Source: DSSB01 sp046346845 (GTDB taxonomy: Bacteria; UBA10199; DSSB01). From it: a stretch of 64,000 bases of DNA. Below the pieces are notes generated by a model. The model worked only from the letters and a program-made list of their open reading frames with translations, did not search any database and was not told where the DNA came from. A program made the position numbers and the translations under genes. The DNA lies in NCBI GenBank assembly GCA_046346845.1, contig JAXMHH010000002.1, forward strand, positions 1-64,000, read 5' to 3'. Every line of letters starts with the position of its first letter. Position 1 is the stretch's first letter. This document shows, one piece after another, positions 26,421 to 35,840 of the stretch.

Positions 26421-29400
26421 CTATTTTTCTTGCTTGGGAATTTGCACCGGCCTGGGTTTGTCCGCCCGCAGGTAGAACGGCAAGAGCCTGGGATTCGGGC
26501 GCCCCATCACATGGAAAGACGCGGACTGGTGATCCACCGCGAAGAAGGGGTCGTCGATCGCCCCTTCGTACTCCTGCGGGAAAGAGGCGTGGTATTTGCC
26601 GAAGACGCGCAGGCCCTTGGGATCCAGCAATTCATTTTTCTGCAAGATGCGAAAAATCTGCGGATTTTGGATCGAGCGGACGTTGAAGGCTAGGCCATGC
26701 CTAGCGGCCTGGGTCGCGAGCCAATCCAAGACGATGGTCCCCGCGCCCTCCTTCATGCGAATCGTCTGGATATTGTAGAGGTTGATCGCGCCGGGCTCGA
26801 AATAGAGGATGCCACCGCCCCGCCGATCCCCCTCCTCCACGGTGAAGCCGACCTTCACGGTCCCCGGGGGATATTCCTCAAAGGCAGCCAGCCGGTGGCG
26901 CACCTCACCGGTCTTGAAGACGAGCTCGCGCCCTTCCCGCCTGGCGATCACCGCGGTCTTGCCCTGCCGCAGCAGTCGGTCGAGGTCGGGCAGCAGCAAT
27001 TGGTAAGGGTGGTGACGAGGACGTTCTATGAGAACCGGCGTTTCCCAAGAAGCCAGCCGCGCGAGTAAGGCGCTCCCCAAGGTGGCCAGTTCCCCTCCGA
27101 GGCGACGGGCCAAGGGGCTGCGCAAGGTCAAGACCGTCGCGCCAGCCACCATCGCCACCGCCAGCCCAGGGGATGGATGGGAACCGGCAATGCTGTTCAT
27201 CACTGCATCGAGGGGGGCCGCGGCGGCCTCGCGGGCATCGAGCAGGCTCCCGATCCCCACCAACATCGCCAGCCCGCCCAAGGGCGGAGGCCTTCCGCGG
27301 CCGGTATCGGCCCCGCGCAGGTCGCGGATCCGCAGCCGAACCTGCTGCACCATTGTGCCCCGGTCCGCATTCAGGCTGCCGGCCGGAAACTTCCTCTCGA
27401 GGGCCTGGCCTAGCTCGCCCAGCTCCCAAAAGGTCAAGCTGGGCAGGAGGTCGCGAAAGATCTCGAAGCTCAGCGCCCGGCGCGGAGGCGAGGGGTCGGC
27501 GAGCGGTTCCAACAGGGCGGCCAGCAAGCGCAGCCGCGCGGCGGGGGGCAACTTCGGAAGCTCGCGGCGCAGGAAGGAAATGCCACCCTCGCCCACCCGG
27601 AAGAATAGGCCGACCTGGGCCTCGAGCTCGGCGACGAAGGCCTCTTGGGCCTCGCCGGACAGCTGCTTGAGCTCGAAGCGCAATTTGCCCAGGGCCTGGC
27701 GCAGGACCTGGGGAGTTCCGGCCATCGGATCGCTCAATTCGGCGAGGGCCGCACGCGCCCGGGACAATGCAGCGTCCAGGTCTTTGGGACTGGAAATTTC
27801 GGAGGGCGGCGCCTCGCGCGCCGGAGTGGGCCGAGCCAGCGCTGCGACCACGCCGGGGCTTTTCGCCACCGGATCGCCGGCCGGGGGCGGCGTCGCTTTC
27901 AGCCTTCGGGGGACCGCGGTGGGGCGGGCCTTGGCCTTGGCAATCAAGACGTCAGGAACCGGTGCGGGGCTCCCTTCCGCCCCCGCCGGCGGGGGCATGG
28001 AAATGGCGGAGGAGCGTTGCGGGCGAGGCCCGCCGTTCGCCTCGGGAAGGGTGGCTCCGCCGGCCGGCAGGGGCGGCGCCTGCTCGCTGAAATCGAAGGA
28101 GTAGCCGGACTGCTCCGGGATATAGCGCATCGCGAACAGCAGCCGGTCCCGGCGGTCCTTCATCCTCCATTGATAGAGGGAGTTCTTCAGGGACTCGTAG
28201 CGGGTCTCATGGACCGTCCCGGGGAATAATGTCATCTCGAGCTTCTCGCCCGCGCTCAGCTCCGCCTGGCGCTCCGGCTCATAGGCCTCGCGGAGGTCCA
28301 GGCCGTTGTAGAGCGGGCCCGGGACCTGCTCTTCCTTGCCCAGGGCCTTGGCGGCCGCCTCCCAACGATAGACTTGGCTCACCACGTAGGGAAACTCCGG
28401 ACGGTGCTGGCCGAAGTCGAAGTGGAGCGCGTGGCTGACCGGCGGTCGAACCAGGCTGCTGCCGGCGCCTGGATCCCAATACAGGATGGTGCGAGGGCGC
28501 CGGTCCGGATCCAGGGCGGCGACGCGCTGCAATTCCCCCGTGTCCACATCGATGAAGGCCCAGAGCCGCTTCGCGGGTTCCGTGCCGTACTCCAGCAAAA
28601 ACTTCCGCAGCGAAACCTCCTGGCGGATCAGGGCGGCGAGCGGCCCCTTCAGGAGCGCGGCTCCATTGGTATGATAGCCATGCAGGAGGCTGGTGAAGGA
28701 GTCCTCCAGGGTATACATGTGATGGAAGACCTCGCGCCGCAATTCGATGGCGCGGGTCCCCAATTCGAGCAAGACCTTGCCGCGGCCCAGCTTCGACTCG
28801 ATCTGCTTCACCGTCCGGAAATAAGTCGCCGCGGTGCCGCCCGACTCGCGGTGGCTCTTGGCCATCAGCGGCGCCGTCATGAGGGACGCTAGGCCCCGCT
28901 GATCTCCGGCCGGGGTCGACGGAAGAGCGCCGGAGACCAGGGCCGGGCGAGGTCCCCTCGGCACGGAACCCGGCGGGGCGAGGCCTTCCGCGCGGAGGTC
29001 CAGGCCCGTCTCCAAACTCCGAAACCCCGGCCCGAACAGGGAGGCGGCCAAGCGGCCGCCGATCTGGAATTGCAGCAGCGTGGCCAGGGCCTCGACGCCG
29101 CGCGCGGAGGAAGTGCCCGCGCCGCGCAGGCCCGCGGCTATCTGCAGCTCCTGCCCGAAGAGGATACCGCCGAACATCGCGAGCTGGGGCGCCAATCCCC
29201 GCGCCAGGCGCTCGGCCGCGGAATGGCCGAGGGCCCAACGCTGCAACCCGAATTGCGTCGCGGCGCCGGCGCCCTTCAAGGCGCCCAGCAGCAGGGCCCC
29301 GCTCCACCACTCCCGCCCGAGTCGGCGTAAAGACCAATCCGTCTCGGCCCCGAACAGGGAGGCCGCGCCTTTACCGACCAGCGTGAAGGCGGTCGTCTCC

Positions 29401-29924
29401 GCCCCCAAGCCCGCCAAGGCCGCGGCGGCCCGTAGGCCTGGGCCGCGCGTCAGGAGACTCGCGGATGGCGAGGTCGCCAACCGGCTCAGGGCCGCAAGGC
29501 GCGTCAGGCGGAAGGCCAAGCTGCCCGCGCCCATCGCCAGCAGGGCGCTGGGCGAGGCCGCCTCGCGGACCAGGTTTCGCAACAGGCGCTCGGCCTGAAA
29601 GGCCATGGGGCCCCTGCCTTCCAGGGCGGCCAGGCGACGGCGCGCCTGGTCCCGCAGCCCGGGGGAGTCCTCCTGTTCGGCCAAGGCCGCGTAGAGTTGG
29701 GCCGCGGCCTCACTGCGGTCCTCCTGCTCGAGACGGGAGGCCAGGCTGACGAGGGAGGCGTAGTAGAGCTGCGGATCGGACTCACGGCCCAGCGAACGCA
29801 ATTCGGCCAGGGCGGAGGCGCCGAACTTGGATTCCAGAAAGGCGGAAGGCGCGGAGATAGTCCCGCGCTGGGAGAAATCGAAGCCAAGGGTCGCAGGACC
29901 CGGGTCGAGTTTGACGGTATTCAT
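26421..29924 (-). CDS. giant multi-domain protein B, related to protein A (unknown function)
   Basis: 1167 residues from the ATG at 29924; an in-frame ATG at 29969 adds 15 uncharacteristic residues. Residues ~45-300 align with protein A's helical/hydrophobic module (LAALEGRGPMAFQAERLL against LALTEGRAPLGKKFELLL, then GAETTAF against GGEALAF). A ~250-residue region of unknown fold follows (IDVDTGELQRV, ILYWDPGAGSS), then a Pro/Ala-rich linker (about 620-760), another helical part and one strongly hydrophobic helix near 965. The C-terminal ~130 residues look GNAT acetyltransferase-like (MKEGAGTIVLDWLATQAA, NPQIFRILQKNELL). There is no signal peptide. Function unknown. Confidence 0.85.
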   Translation of the reverse strand: MNTVKLDPGPATLGFDFSQRGTISAPSAFLESKFGASALAELRSLGRESDPQLYYASLVSLASRLEQEDRSEAAAQLYAALAEQEDSPGLRDQARRRLAALEGRGPMAFQAERLLRNLVREAASPSALLAMGAGSLAFRLTRLAALSRLATSPSASLLTRGPGLRAAAALAGLGAETTAFTLVGKGAASLFGAETDWSLRRLGREWWSGALLLGALKGAGAATQFGLQRWALGHSAAERLARGLAPQLAMFGGILFGQELQIAAGLRGAGTSSARGVEALATLLQFQIGGRLAASLFGPGFRSLETGLDLRAEGLAPPGSVPRGPRPALVSGALPSTPAGDQRGLASLMTAPLMAKSHRESGGTAATYFRTVKQIESKLGRGKVLLELGTRAIELRREVFHHMYTLEDSFTSLLHGYHTNGAALLKGPLAALIRQEVSLRKFLLEYGTEPAKRLWAFIDVDTGELQRVAALDPDRRPRTILYWDPGAGSSLVRPPVSHALHFDFGQHRPEFPYVVSQVYRWEAAAKALGKEEQVPGPLYNGLDLREAYEPERQAELSAGEKLEMTLFPGTVHETRYESLKNSLYQWRMKDRRDRLLFAMRYIPEQSGYSFDFSEQAPPLPAGGATLPEANGGPRPQRSSAISMPPPAGAEGSPAPVPDVLIAKAKARPTAVPRRLKATPPPAGDPVAKSPGVVAALARPTPAREAPPSEISSPKDLDAALSRARAALAELSDPMAGTPQVLRQALGKLRFELKQLSGEAQEAFVAELEAQVGLFFRVGEGGISFLRRELPKLPPAARLRLLAALLEPLADPSPPRRALSFEIFRDLLPSLTFWELGELGQALERKFPAGSLNADRGTMVQQVRLRIRDLRGADTGRGRPPPLGGLAMLVGIGSLLDAREAAAAPLDAVMNSIAGSHPSPGLAVAMVAGATVLTLRSPLARRLGGELATLGSALLARLASWETPVLIERPRHHPYQLLLPDLDRLLRQGKTAVIARREGRELVFKTGEVRHRLAAFEEYPPGTVKVGFTVEEGDRRGGGILYFEPGAINLYNIQTIRMKEGAGTIVLDWLATQAARHGLAFNVRSIQNPQIFRILQKNELLDPKGLRVFGKYHASFPQEYEGAIDDPFFAVDHQSASFHVMGRPNPRLLPFYLRADKPRPVQIPKQEK

Positions 29925-30041
29925 GTGCCCCAGAACCGCGGCCTCATCACCGGCCGCCGAACATTCCAAAAAAAATGAAGAAAATTAAAAGCTTAGATTG
30001 TAATTCTTTTCGGAAGGGAGGGGAAAAAGTTGCCAAGGCCT

Positions 30042-30067
30042 CCAGGCGAGAAGCCTCTCCAGCCTGG
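30042..30067 (-). terminator. possible terminator hairpin after nuo cluster 1
   Basis: On the minus strand, past the stop of nuoN at 30092, CCAGGC-TG-GAGA-loop-TCTC-GCCTGG forms a bulged hairpin. A run of five T lies 14 bases beyond, so termination would be imperfect. Confidence 0.35.
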
Positions 30068-30091
30068 TCGAGCCCAATCGGAGGGCGGCCT

Positions 30092-31585
30092 TTAGCGGGC
30101 CGCAGTGCCGGTCGCTGCCGGGGCGGGGAAAAACAGCTTGGTCGTACGGCTAGCCTTCACGGCGGCCCCCGGCAGGAGGCCCAGAAAAAACACCCCCGCC
30201 ACCATCAAGGCCAGGAGCAGCCTAAGGCTCGGCGAGACCCGCGGGGCCTCCAAGACCTTCTCTTTGCTGTGAAAATACATCCGCACGATGGGCCCCAAAT
30301 AATAATAGAGCGAAACCGCGCTGGCGAGGATCCCCGCGATGGCGAGGGGGTAGAGGCCCACCTCGATCGCCTGGCTGAAGAGGTAGTACTTGGCCAGGAA
30401 GCCGGCGGTGGGCGGCACTCCCGCGAGGGCGATGAGAAAGACGCTCAGCGCCGCGCACAGGGCGGGCCGGCGGTCAGCCAGGCCGTCCAGGTCGTGGAGG
30501 TCGTTGACCTCCTCGCCGCCGCTGGAAAGCAGGCTCAAGACCGAGAAGACCCCCAGCGTCAGGAGGCTGTAAACCGTGAGGTAAAAGAGGATGGGGCTCA
30601 AGGCCTCGGCCCGGACCCCCTCGGCTCCGAACAAGCTCGCGACTCCCAACAGCAGATAACCGGCGTGGGCGATGGAGCTGTAGGCCAGGATGCGCTTCAG
30701 GTGCCGCTGACGCAGGGCGGTCAGGTTGCCGATGACCATGGTCGCGAAGGAAAGCATGACGAGCCAACGCTGCAAGGGCAGGCCGCGCGCCGGTTCCAGG
30801 GCCAACAGCACCCGCACCAGGGCACCGAAGGCGGCGACCTTCACGCCGGTCGCCATGAAGCCCGTGACCGGCATCGGCGCGCCGTCGTAGGCGTCGGGGG
30901 CCCAAAAATGAAAGGGCACCGCGCCGACCTTGAAGGCGAAACCCAGGACGATCAACAGGGCGCCCAACTTGAAGACCGCAGCCATCTGCGGATCGGCGAT
31001 GCTTCCGCCAAGCCGAGTCACGTCGAGGCTACCCGTCGCGCCATAGAAGAGGGAGATGCCGAAGAGCAAGAAGGCGGTGGCCACCGAACCGAGCAGGAAA
31101 TACTTGAAGGCGGCCTCCCCCGAGCGCGGGTCGTAGCGCCGCAGCCCCACCAAGGCGTAGAGCGAGAGGCTCATCACCTCGAGGCCGAGGACAAAGGTGA
31201 GCAGATGGGTCGTCATGACCATCGTCACCATGCCGAAGCCGGCGAACAGGAGCAGGGTGAAGAATTCCGGGATATCCTCGGCCTGGGAACGCCAGTAGGG
31301 ATAGGCCACCAGGGTCGAGAAGAAGCCGATCAGGCAAATCAGGGTGCCCAAATAATTCGCATAGGGGTCCACCACCAGCAAGCCCAGGCCTTGCGCTATG
31401 CCCGACTCCCACTCGGAGTAAAAGCCCTGGGCGGCGAGCAGAAATGCCACGGCGGCAAGCATGGCCGTCAGCTTGGCGCGGTGCCGGGCGGGAAAGACGG
31501 CGGTCAGCAGGGAGGCCAAGGCCCCCAGCAAGAGGGTCAGGGCGGGCCAGGCGGCGTGATAAAGCTGGACGACGTCGAGGCTCAT
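30092..31585 (-). CDS. nuoN: NADH-quinone oxidoreductase subunit N (cluster 1)
   Basis: 497 residues, last gene of cluster 1. An antiporter-like proton-pumping subunit with about 14 membrane helices. Conserved features include the Glu helix LGLEVMSLSLYALVG, FKVGAVPFHFWAPDAYDGAP with the pump Lys, and the broken-helix region RHLKRILAYSSIAHAGYLLLG. Its start overlaps the end of nuoM by four bases. Confidence 0.95.
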   Translation of the reverse strand: MSLDVVQLYHAAWPALTLLLGALASLLTAVFPARHRAKLTAMLAAVAFLLAAQGFYSEWESGIAQGLGLLVVDPYANYLGTLICLIGFFSTLVAYPYWRSQAEDIPEFFTLLLFAGFGMVTMVMTTHLLTFVLGLEVMSLSLYALVGLRRYDPRSGEAAFKYFLLGSVATAFLLFGISLFYGATGSLDVTRLGGSIADPQMAAVFKLGALLIVLGFAFKVGAVPFHFWAPDAYDGAPMPVTGFMATGVKVAAFGALVRVLLALEPARGLPLQRWLVMLSFATMVIGNLTALRQRHLKRILAYSSIAHAGYLLLGVASLFGAEGVRAEALSPILFYLTVYSLLTLGVFSVLSLLSSGGEEVNDLHDLDGLADRRPALCAALSVFLIALAGVPPTAGFLAKYYLFSQAIEVGLYPLAIAGILASAVSLYYYLGPIVRMYFHSKEKVLEAPRVSPSLRLLLALMVAGVFFLGLLPGAAVKASRTTKLFFPAPAATGTAAR

Positions 31586-33093
31586 CGCGGCAACTCCCCT
31601 CCCACCTGCACCTTGGCGGCCGATTCAACCCGTTGCAAGAGGGACTGGGCGGCGGGTTCGATCTTGCTGAGGAAGAAATTGGGCCTGACCCCCATCCACA
31701 CGATCAGGATCAACAGCGGCGCCAGACAGAGCACCTCGCGCTTGCCTAGGTCTTGCACTCCCTCAAGGTGCGGATTCTTGACGGGGCCGAAGAAGACCCG
31801 CTCCACCATCCACAGCATGTAGACCGCCCCGAAGATCACCGCCAAGGTCGACAGCGCCGCGGCCCGCGGCAAGGCGCTAAAGCTGCCGGAGAGGATCAGG
31901 AATTCCCCGACAAAGCCGTTGGTGCCGGGAAGGGCGATCGAAGAAAAGGTCACGATCAGGAAGATCACCGTGAAGACCGGGACCAATTTGGCGATGCCGC
32001 CGTAATCGGCGATCTTCCGGGTATGGGTACGGTCGTAGATCATGCCGACCAAGAGGAACAGCGCCCCCGTCGAGATCCCGTGGTTGAGCATCTGGTAGAC
32101 CGCGCCGGTGACCGCCTGCGGGGTCAGGGCCATCAAGCCCAGCATCACGAAGCCCAAGTGAGAGACCGAGGAATAGGCCACCAGCTTCTTGATGTCTTTC
32201 TGCACCATGGCCACCAGGGCGCCGTACAGGATGCCCAAGACCGCCAACATGACTAACAGGGGCCTCGCCGTCTCCAGGCCCTCGGGAAACAGGGGCATCG
32301 CGAAGCGGACGAAGCCGTAAGTGCCCATCTTCAAGAGCACGCCCGCCAAGATCACGCTGCCCGCGGTCGGCGCCTCGACGTGGGCGTCAGGCAGCCAGGT
32401 ATGCAGGGGAAACATCGGCACTTTGATGGCGAAGGAAAGCGCGAAGGCCGCGAACAGGGTAAGCTGGACCTTCGGGTCCAGGCTGAGCTGCAGCCACTTC
32501 TCCAGGGCGAAGCTCCCGCCCGCCTGGTAATAGAGATAGATCATCGCCAGTAGCATCAGGACCGAACCGACCATCGTGAAGAGGAAGAATTTCACCGCCG
32601 CGTAGATCCGCCGCTGCCCCCCGTAGATGCCGATAAGGAAATACATCGGGATCAGCATGCCCTCCCAAAACAGGTAGAAGAGGAAGACGTCCAGGGCGCA
32701 AAAGGCCCCGATCATCCCCGACTCGAGCAGAAGCAGGAAGAAATAGTATTTTTTCTGGCGCTCGCGGATCGAACCCATCGAGAACAGCAGGGTGAGCGGC
32801 ATCAAGAGGGTCGTCAGCAGGATCAGCCAGAGAGAAAAGCCATCGACGCCGACATGGTAGGCGATGCCGAGCTCGGGCAGCCAGGCGTAGTACTCGGCGA
32901 ACTGGTAGCCGTCGACCGATTGCCAATGATAGACCAAGTGCAGGGAAAGCACGAAGGTGACGAGGCTGACCAGCAGGGCCCAGGCCCGTATCCAGCCGGT
33001 CCTTTCCCGCGGGAGGAGCAGCGTGCCCAGTCCGCCCGCCAGGGGGACCGCGATCAGCAAGCTGAGGATGTGGGAGCCGATCCAAGCCGTCAT
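31582..33093 (-). CDS. nuoM: NADH-quinone oxidoreductase subunit M (cluster 1)
   Basis: 503 residues; antiporter-like membrane subunit. LFYLFWEGMLIPMYFLIG carries the conserved Glu of helix 5, and AIKVPMFPLHTWLPDAHVEAPTAGS is the family signature around the helix 8 Lys/His. DIKKLVAYSSVSHLGFVMLG is also present. It begins one base after nuoL ends and overlaps nuoN by four bases. Confidence 0.96.
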   Translation of the reverse strand: MTAWIGSHILSLLIAVPLAGGLGTLLLPRERTGWIRAWALLVSLVTFVLSLHLVYHWQSVDGYQFAEYYAWLPELGIAYHVGVDGFSLWLILLTTLLMPLTLLFSMGSIRERQKKYYFFLLLLESGMIGAFCALDVFLFYLFWEGMLIPMYFLIGIYGGQRRIYAAVKFFLFTMVGSVLMLLAMIYLYYQAGGSFALEKWLQLSLDPKVQLTLFAAFALSFAIKVPMFPLHTWLPDAHVEAPTAGSVILAGVLLKMGTYGFVRFAMPLFPEGLETARPLLVMLAVLGILYGALVAMVQKDIKKLVAYSSVSHLGFVMLGLMALTPQAVTGAVYQMLNHGISTGALFLLVGMIYDRTHTRKIADYGGIAKLVPVFTVIFLIVTFSSIALPGTNGFVGEFLILSGSFSALPRAAALSTLAVIFGAVYMLWMVERVFFGPVKNPHLEGVQDLGKREVLCLAPLLILIVWMGVRPNFFLSKIEPAAQSLLQRVESAAKVQVGGELPR

Positions 33094-35019
33094 TTATCGC
33101 ACCACCATGAAAAAGATGAACCCGCCGATGCCGAGCAGGAAGTAAAAGGCGTAATTGTTGGCCAGTCCGCCCTGCAGGACGCTCACCAAGCCGCCCACCC
33201 AGGCGACGAAGCGCGCCGAGCCGTTGACCAAAACGCCGTCGATCAGGCCCTGGTCGACCTCGGTGGCCAGGAACTTTTCGCTGAACCAGCGGATGGGGCG
33301 GACCACCACCGCGTTGTAGAATTCATCGACGTAGAATTTGTCGCGGAGCAGGCGGTAGAGGAAGGCGGACTTCTCGGCGATCGCCGCGGGCACCTGGGGG
33401 GCCTTCAGGTAGAGGAAGGTGGCCAGCAGGGCCGAGAGCGCCGCGATGCCGGCCGAGGCGAAGGCCAGGGTGCGCTCGAGGCCGGCGTTGCCAATCTCTT
33501 CCGCGGCCTCGCCGATCCCCAGCCAGCCATGGAACCAATTGTGCCCACCCAAGGCTTGGGGCACGGCGAGGAAGCCGGCCCCCGCCGAGAGCAAGGCCAA
33601 AAGAATCAAAACCGAGGTCATGTTGAAGGGCGATTCGTGCAGATGGTGCTTGGCGTGCTCGGTCAGGCGCTCCTTGCCCAGGAAAGTCAGGGTGAAGAGC
33701 CGGAACATGTAAAAGCTGGTTAGGGCCGCCGTAATCATCCCCAAAATCCAAAGATTGGTGTGCCCTCGGGAATAGGCCTGCCAGAGGATCTCGTCCTTGG
33801 AGAAAAATCCGGCGAAGGGCGGAATCCCCGCGATCGCCAAGGTGGCCACCAGGAAGGTCGCGAAGGTGATCGGCATGGCCTTGCGCAGGCCGCCCATCTT
33901 TTGGATGTCCTGCTCGCCGCTCAGCGCGTGGATCACCGAGCCCGAGCCCAGGAAGAGGCAGGCCTTGAAGAAGGCATGCGTCATGACGTGGAAGACCCCG
34001 GCGCTGTAGGCCCCGACGCCGACTCCCAGGAACATGTAACCCAACTGTGAAACCGTCGAATAGGCCAAGACCTTCTTGATGTCGTTCTGCACCAGGCCGA
34101 TCAAGGCGGCGAACAAGGCCGTGACCGCGCCCACCGTGGCGACGATCTCGAGGGTCTGCGGCGCCATGTCGAAGAGGAAATGGAGCCGTGCGATCATGTA
34201 GATGCCCGCCGTCACCATGGTGGCCGCGTGGATGAGGGCCGAGACGGGCGTGGGACCCGCCATCGCGTCGGGCAACCAGACGTAGAGCGGAATCTGCGCC
34301 GACTTACCGGTGGCTCCGACGAAGAGACAGAAGGCGATCAGCGGCGCCACCGCGCCCAAGGCCGGGGCGTAGGCCTTAAGGACCGAAAAATTCAGGATGG
34401 GCAGGGCGTGCGGGAGCTCCGGCACCAGCATGGCCAGGATCATGAACACGCCCAACAAGAAACCGAAGTCGCCGATGCGGTTGACCACGAAGGCCTTCTT
34501 GCCGGCATAGGCCTTGGCCGGATCCTCGAACCAAAAGCCGATCAGCAGGTAGGAACAGAGCCCCACTCCCTCCCAGCCGACGAAAAGCAAGAGCAAGTCA
34601 TCGGCCAGCACCAGGATCAGCATCGCGGTGAGAAAGAGGTTCAGGTAGGCGAAATACCGGGCATAGCCGGGATCGCCCTTCATATAACCCGTCGAATACA
34701 AGTGGATCAGGGTGCCGACGCCGGTGACGATGAGCGACATGACGACCGAGAGGCGGTCGAGGGCGAGGCTGGCCTCGACCTGGAAATTGCCCACCGCGAT
34801 CCAGGAGAACAGCTTTTGTTTGACCGGCTCCTCCGCGCCCTTCAGGAAGGGCAGTCCCAGGGAGAGGGCCACCGCGAAGGCCAAGGCGGGCAAGGCCACC
34901 CCGATCAGGCTCACCAGGCCTTCGGGCGTCGGCTTGCGGCGCACCGAGGCGCTCAGGGCCAGGGCGCCGTTGAGCAGCGCGCCCAGCAAGGGGAAGAGGA
35001 TGATCCAACTAAGCGCCAT
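33094..35019 (-). CDS. nuoL: NADH-quinone oxidoreductase subunit L (cluster 1)
   Basis: 641 residues from the ATG at 35019, preferred over the ATG at 35028 because the GAGGG sequence then has workable spacing. The largest antiporter-like subunit: LLLFVGWEGVGLCSYLLIGFWF, KSAQIPLYVWLPDAMAGPTPVSALIHAATMVTAG, and a C-terminal lateral helix region after residue ~530. The start overlaps the end of nuoK by 11 bases. It lacks the His-rich insert seen in the cluster 2 copy. Confidence 0.95.
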   Translation of the reverse strand: MALSWIILFPLLGALLNGALALSASVRRKPTPEGLVSLIGVALPALAFAVALSLGLPFLKGAEEPVKQKLFSWIAVGNFQVEASLALDRLSVVMSLIVTGVGTLIHLYSTGYMKGDPGYARYFAYLNLFLTAMLILVLADDLLLLFVGWEGVGLCSYLLIGFWFEDPAKAYAGKKAFVVNRIGDFGFLLGVFMILAMLVPELPHALPILNFSVLKAYAPALGAVAPLIAFCLFVGATGKSAQIPLYVWLPDAMAGPTPVSALIHAATMVTAGIYMIARLHFLFDMAPQTLEIVATVGAVTALFAALIGLVQNDIKKVLAYSTVSQLGYMFLGVGVGAYSAGVFHVMTHAFFKACLFLGSGSVIHALSGEQDIQKMGGLRKAMPITFATFLVATLAIAGIPPFAGFFSKDEILWQAYSRGHTNLWILGMITAALTSFYMFRLFTLTFLGKERLTEHAKHHLHESPFNMTSVLILLALLSAGAGFLAVPQALGGHNWFHGWLGIGEAAEEIGNAGLERTLAFASAGIAALSALLATFLYLKAPQVPAAIAEKSAFLYRLLRDKFYVDEFYNAVVVRPIRWFSEKFLATEVDQGLIDGVLVNGSARFVAWVGGLVSVLQGGLANNYAFYFLLGIGGFIFFMVVR

Positions 35020-35326
35020 GGGTCGCATCCCTCAAGGTGTTCAAGGCGTTGGTTTGCACGCTCGCGCGGCGCCGGAACACCAGCACCACGATGGCCAGGC
35101 CGATCGCCGCCTCGGCGGCGGCCAAGACCACCACGAAAAAGGCCGCCAATTGCCCGTCCAAATTACCCCAGGAGCGGGCGAAGGCGACGAAGGAGAGGTT
35201 GACGGCGTTGAGCATCAGTTCGATCGACATAAAGATGATCAGGGTATTGCGGCGCAGGACGACGCCGGCAAAGCCCAACACGAAGAGCGCCGCGGAGAGG
35301 ACCAAGTAATGGTTCAGGGTGATCAT
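35009..35326 (-). CDS. nuoK: NADH-quinone oxidoreductase subunit K (cluster 1)
   Basis: 105 residues, three membrane helices. Conserved glutamates sit in FMSIELMLNAVNLSFVAFA and VLAAAEAAIGLAIVVLVFR, which line the E-channel. Overlaps nuoJ by four bases and nuoL by 11. Confidence 0.96.
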   Translation of the reverse strand: MITLNHYLVLSAALFVLGFAGVVLRRNTLIIFMSIELMLNAVNLSFVAFARSWGNLDGQLAAFFVVVLAAAEAAIGLAIVVLVFRRRASVQTNALNTLRDATHGA

Positions 35327-35838
35327 CGCGCCTTCACCTCCAAGCGCCGTTTGGCCAACAGCACCGCTCCGATCAGGGCGACGGTGAGCAGGATTCCCGC
35401 CAATTCGAAGGGGATCACGTAGCTGGTGAACAGTTCTTTTCCGAGCTGATAGATCGAGCCGAAATTCCCGCCCAGTTTCGCGACCGCCAAGCTCGGCCGG
35501 GTGAGCAGGAAGCCGAGCGAGAGAAACAAGCCCAGGCCGACCGCCCCGAGCAGGAATTTGCCACCGAAACCGTAGCCGCGCTCTTGCAGCTCGTCCTCCT
35601 GGAGGTTGAGCAGCATGATGATGAAGATGAACAGCACCAGGATCGCGCCGGCGTAGGTCAGGACCTGGACGACGGCGAGGAAGGAGGCCTGCAGGGTCAC
35701 GTAGAGGCCGGCCAGGGCGATCAAGGTCACCACCAACGACAAGGCCGAATAGATCGGGTTGCGCAGGCTGATCACCCCCGTCGCGGAAACCACCGCAAGC
35801 GCCGCCAAAACGTAAAATAAGATCGTAAATCCGTTCAT
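35323..35838 (-). CDS. nuoJ: NADH-quinone oxidoreductase subunit J (cluster 1)
   Basis: 171 residues from the ATG at 35838 (MNGFTILFYVL); the longer in-frame extension only reads antisense-like sequence through the 3' end of nuoH. Five membrane helices with the conserved VVQVLTYAGAILVLFIFIIML including the helix 3 Tyr and Gly of the pi-bulge. It directly follows nuoH with two bases between them, so there is no nuoI at the usual position. Confidence 0.94.
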   Translation of the reverse strand: MNGFTILFYVLAALAVVSATGVISLRNPIYSALSLVVTLIALAGLYVTLQASFLAVVQVLTYAGAILVLFIFIIMLLNLQEDELQERGYGFGGKFLLGAVGLGLFLSLGFLLTRPSLAVAKLGGNFGSIYQLGKELFTSYVIPFELAGILLTVALIGAVLLAKRRLEVKAR

Positions 35839-35840
35839 AG

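Noticed and set aside
29975..31822. 615-residue plus-strand open frame
   Set aside because: It is antisense to nuoN of cluster 1; the sequence is Gln/Gly/His/Arg-rich, the typical reverse frame of hydrophobic genes in GC-rich DNA.
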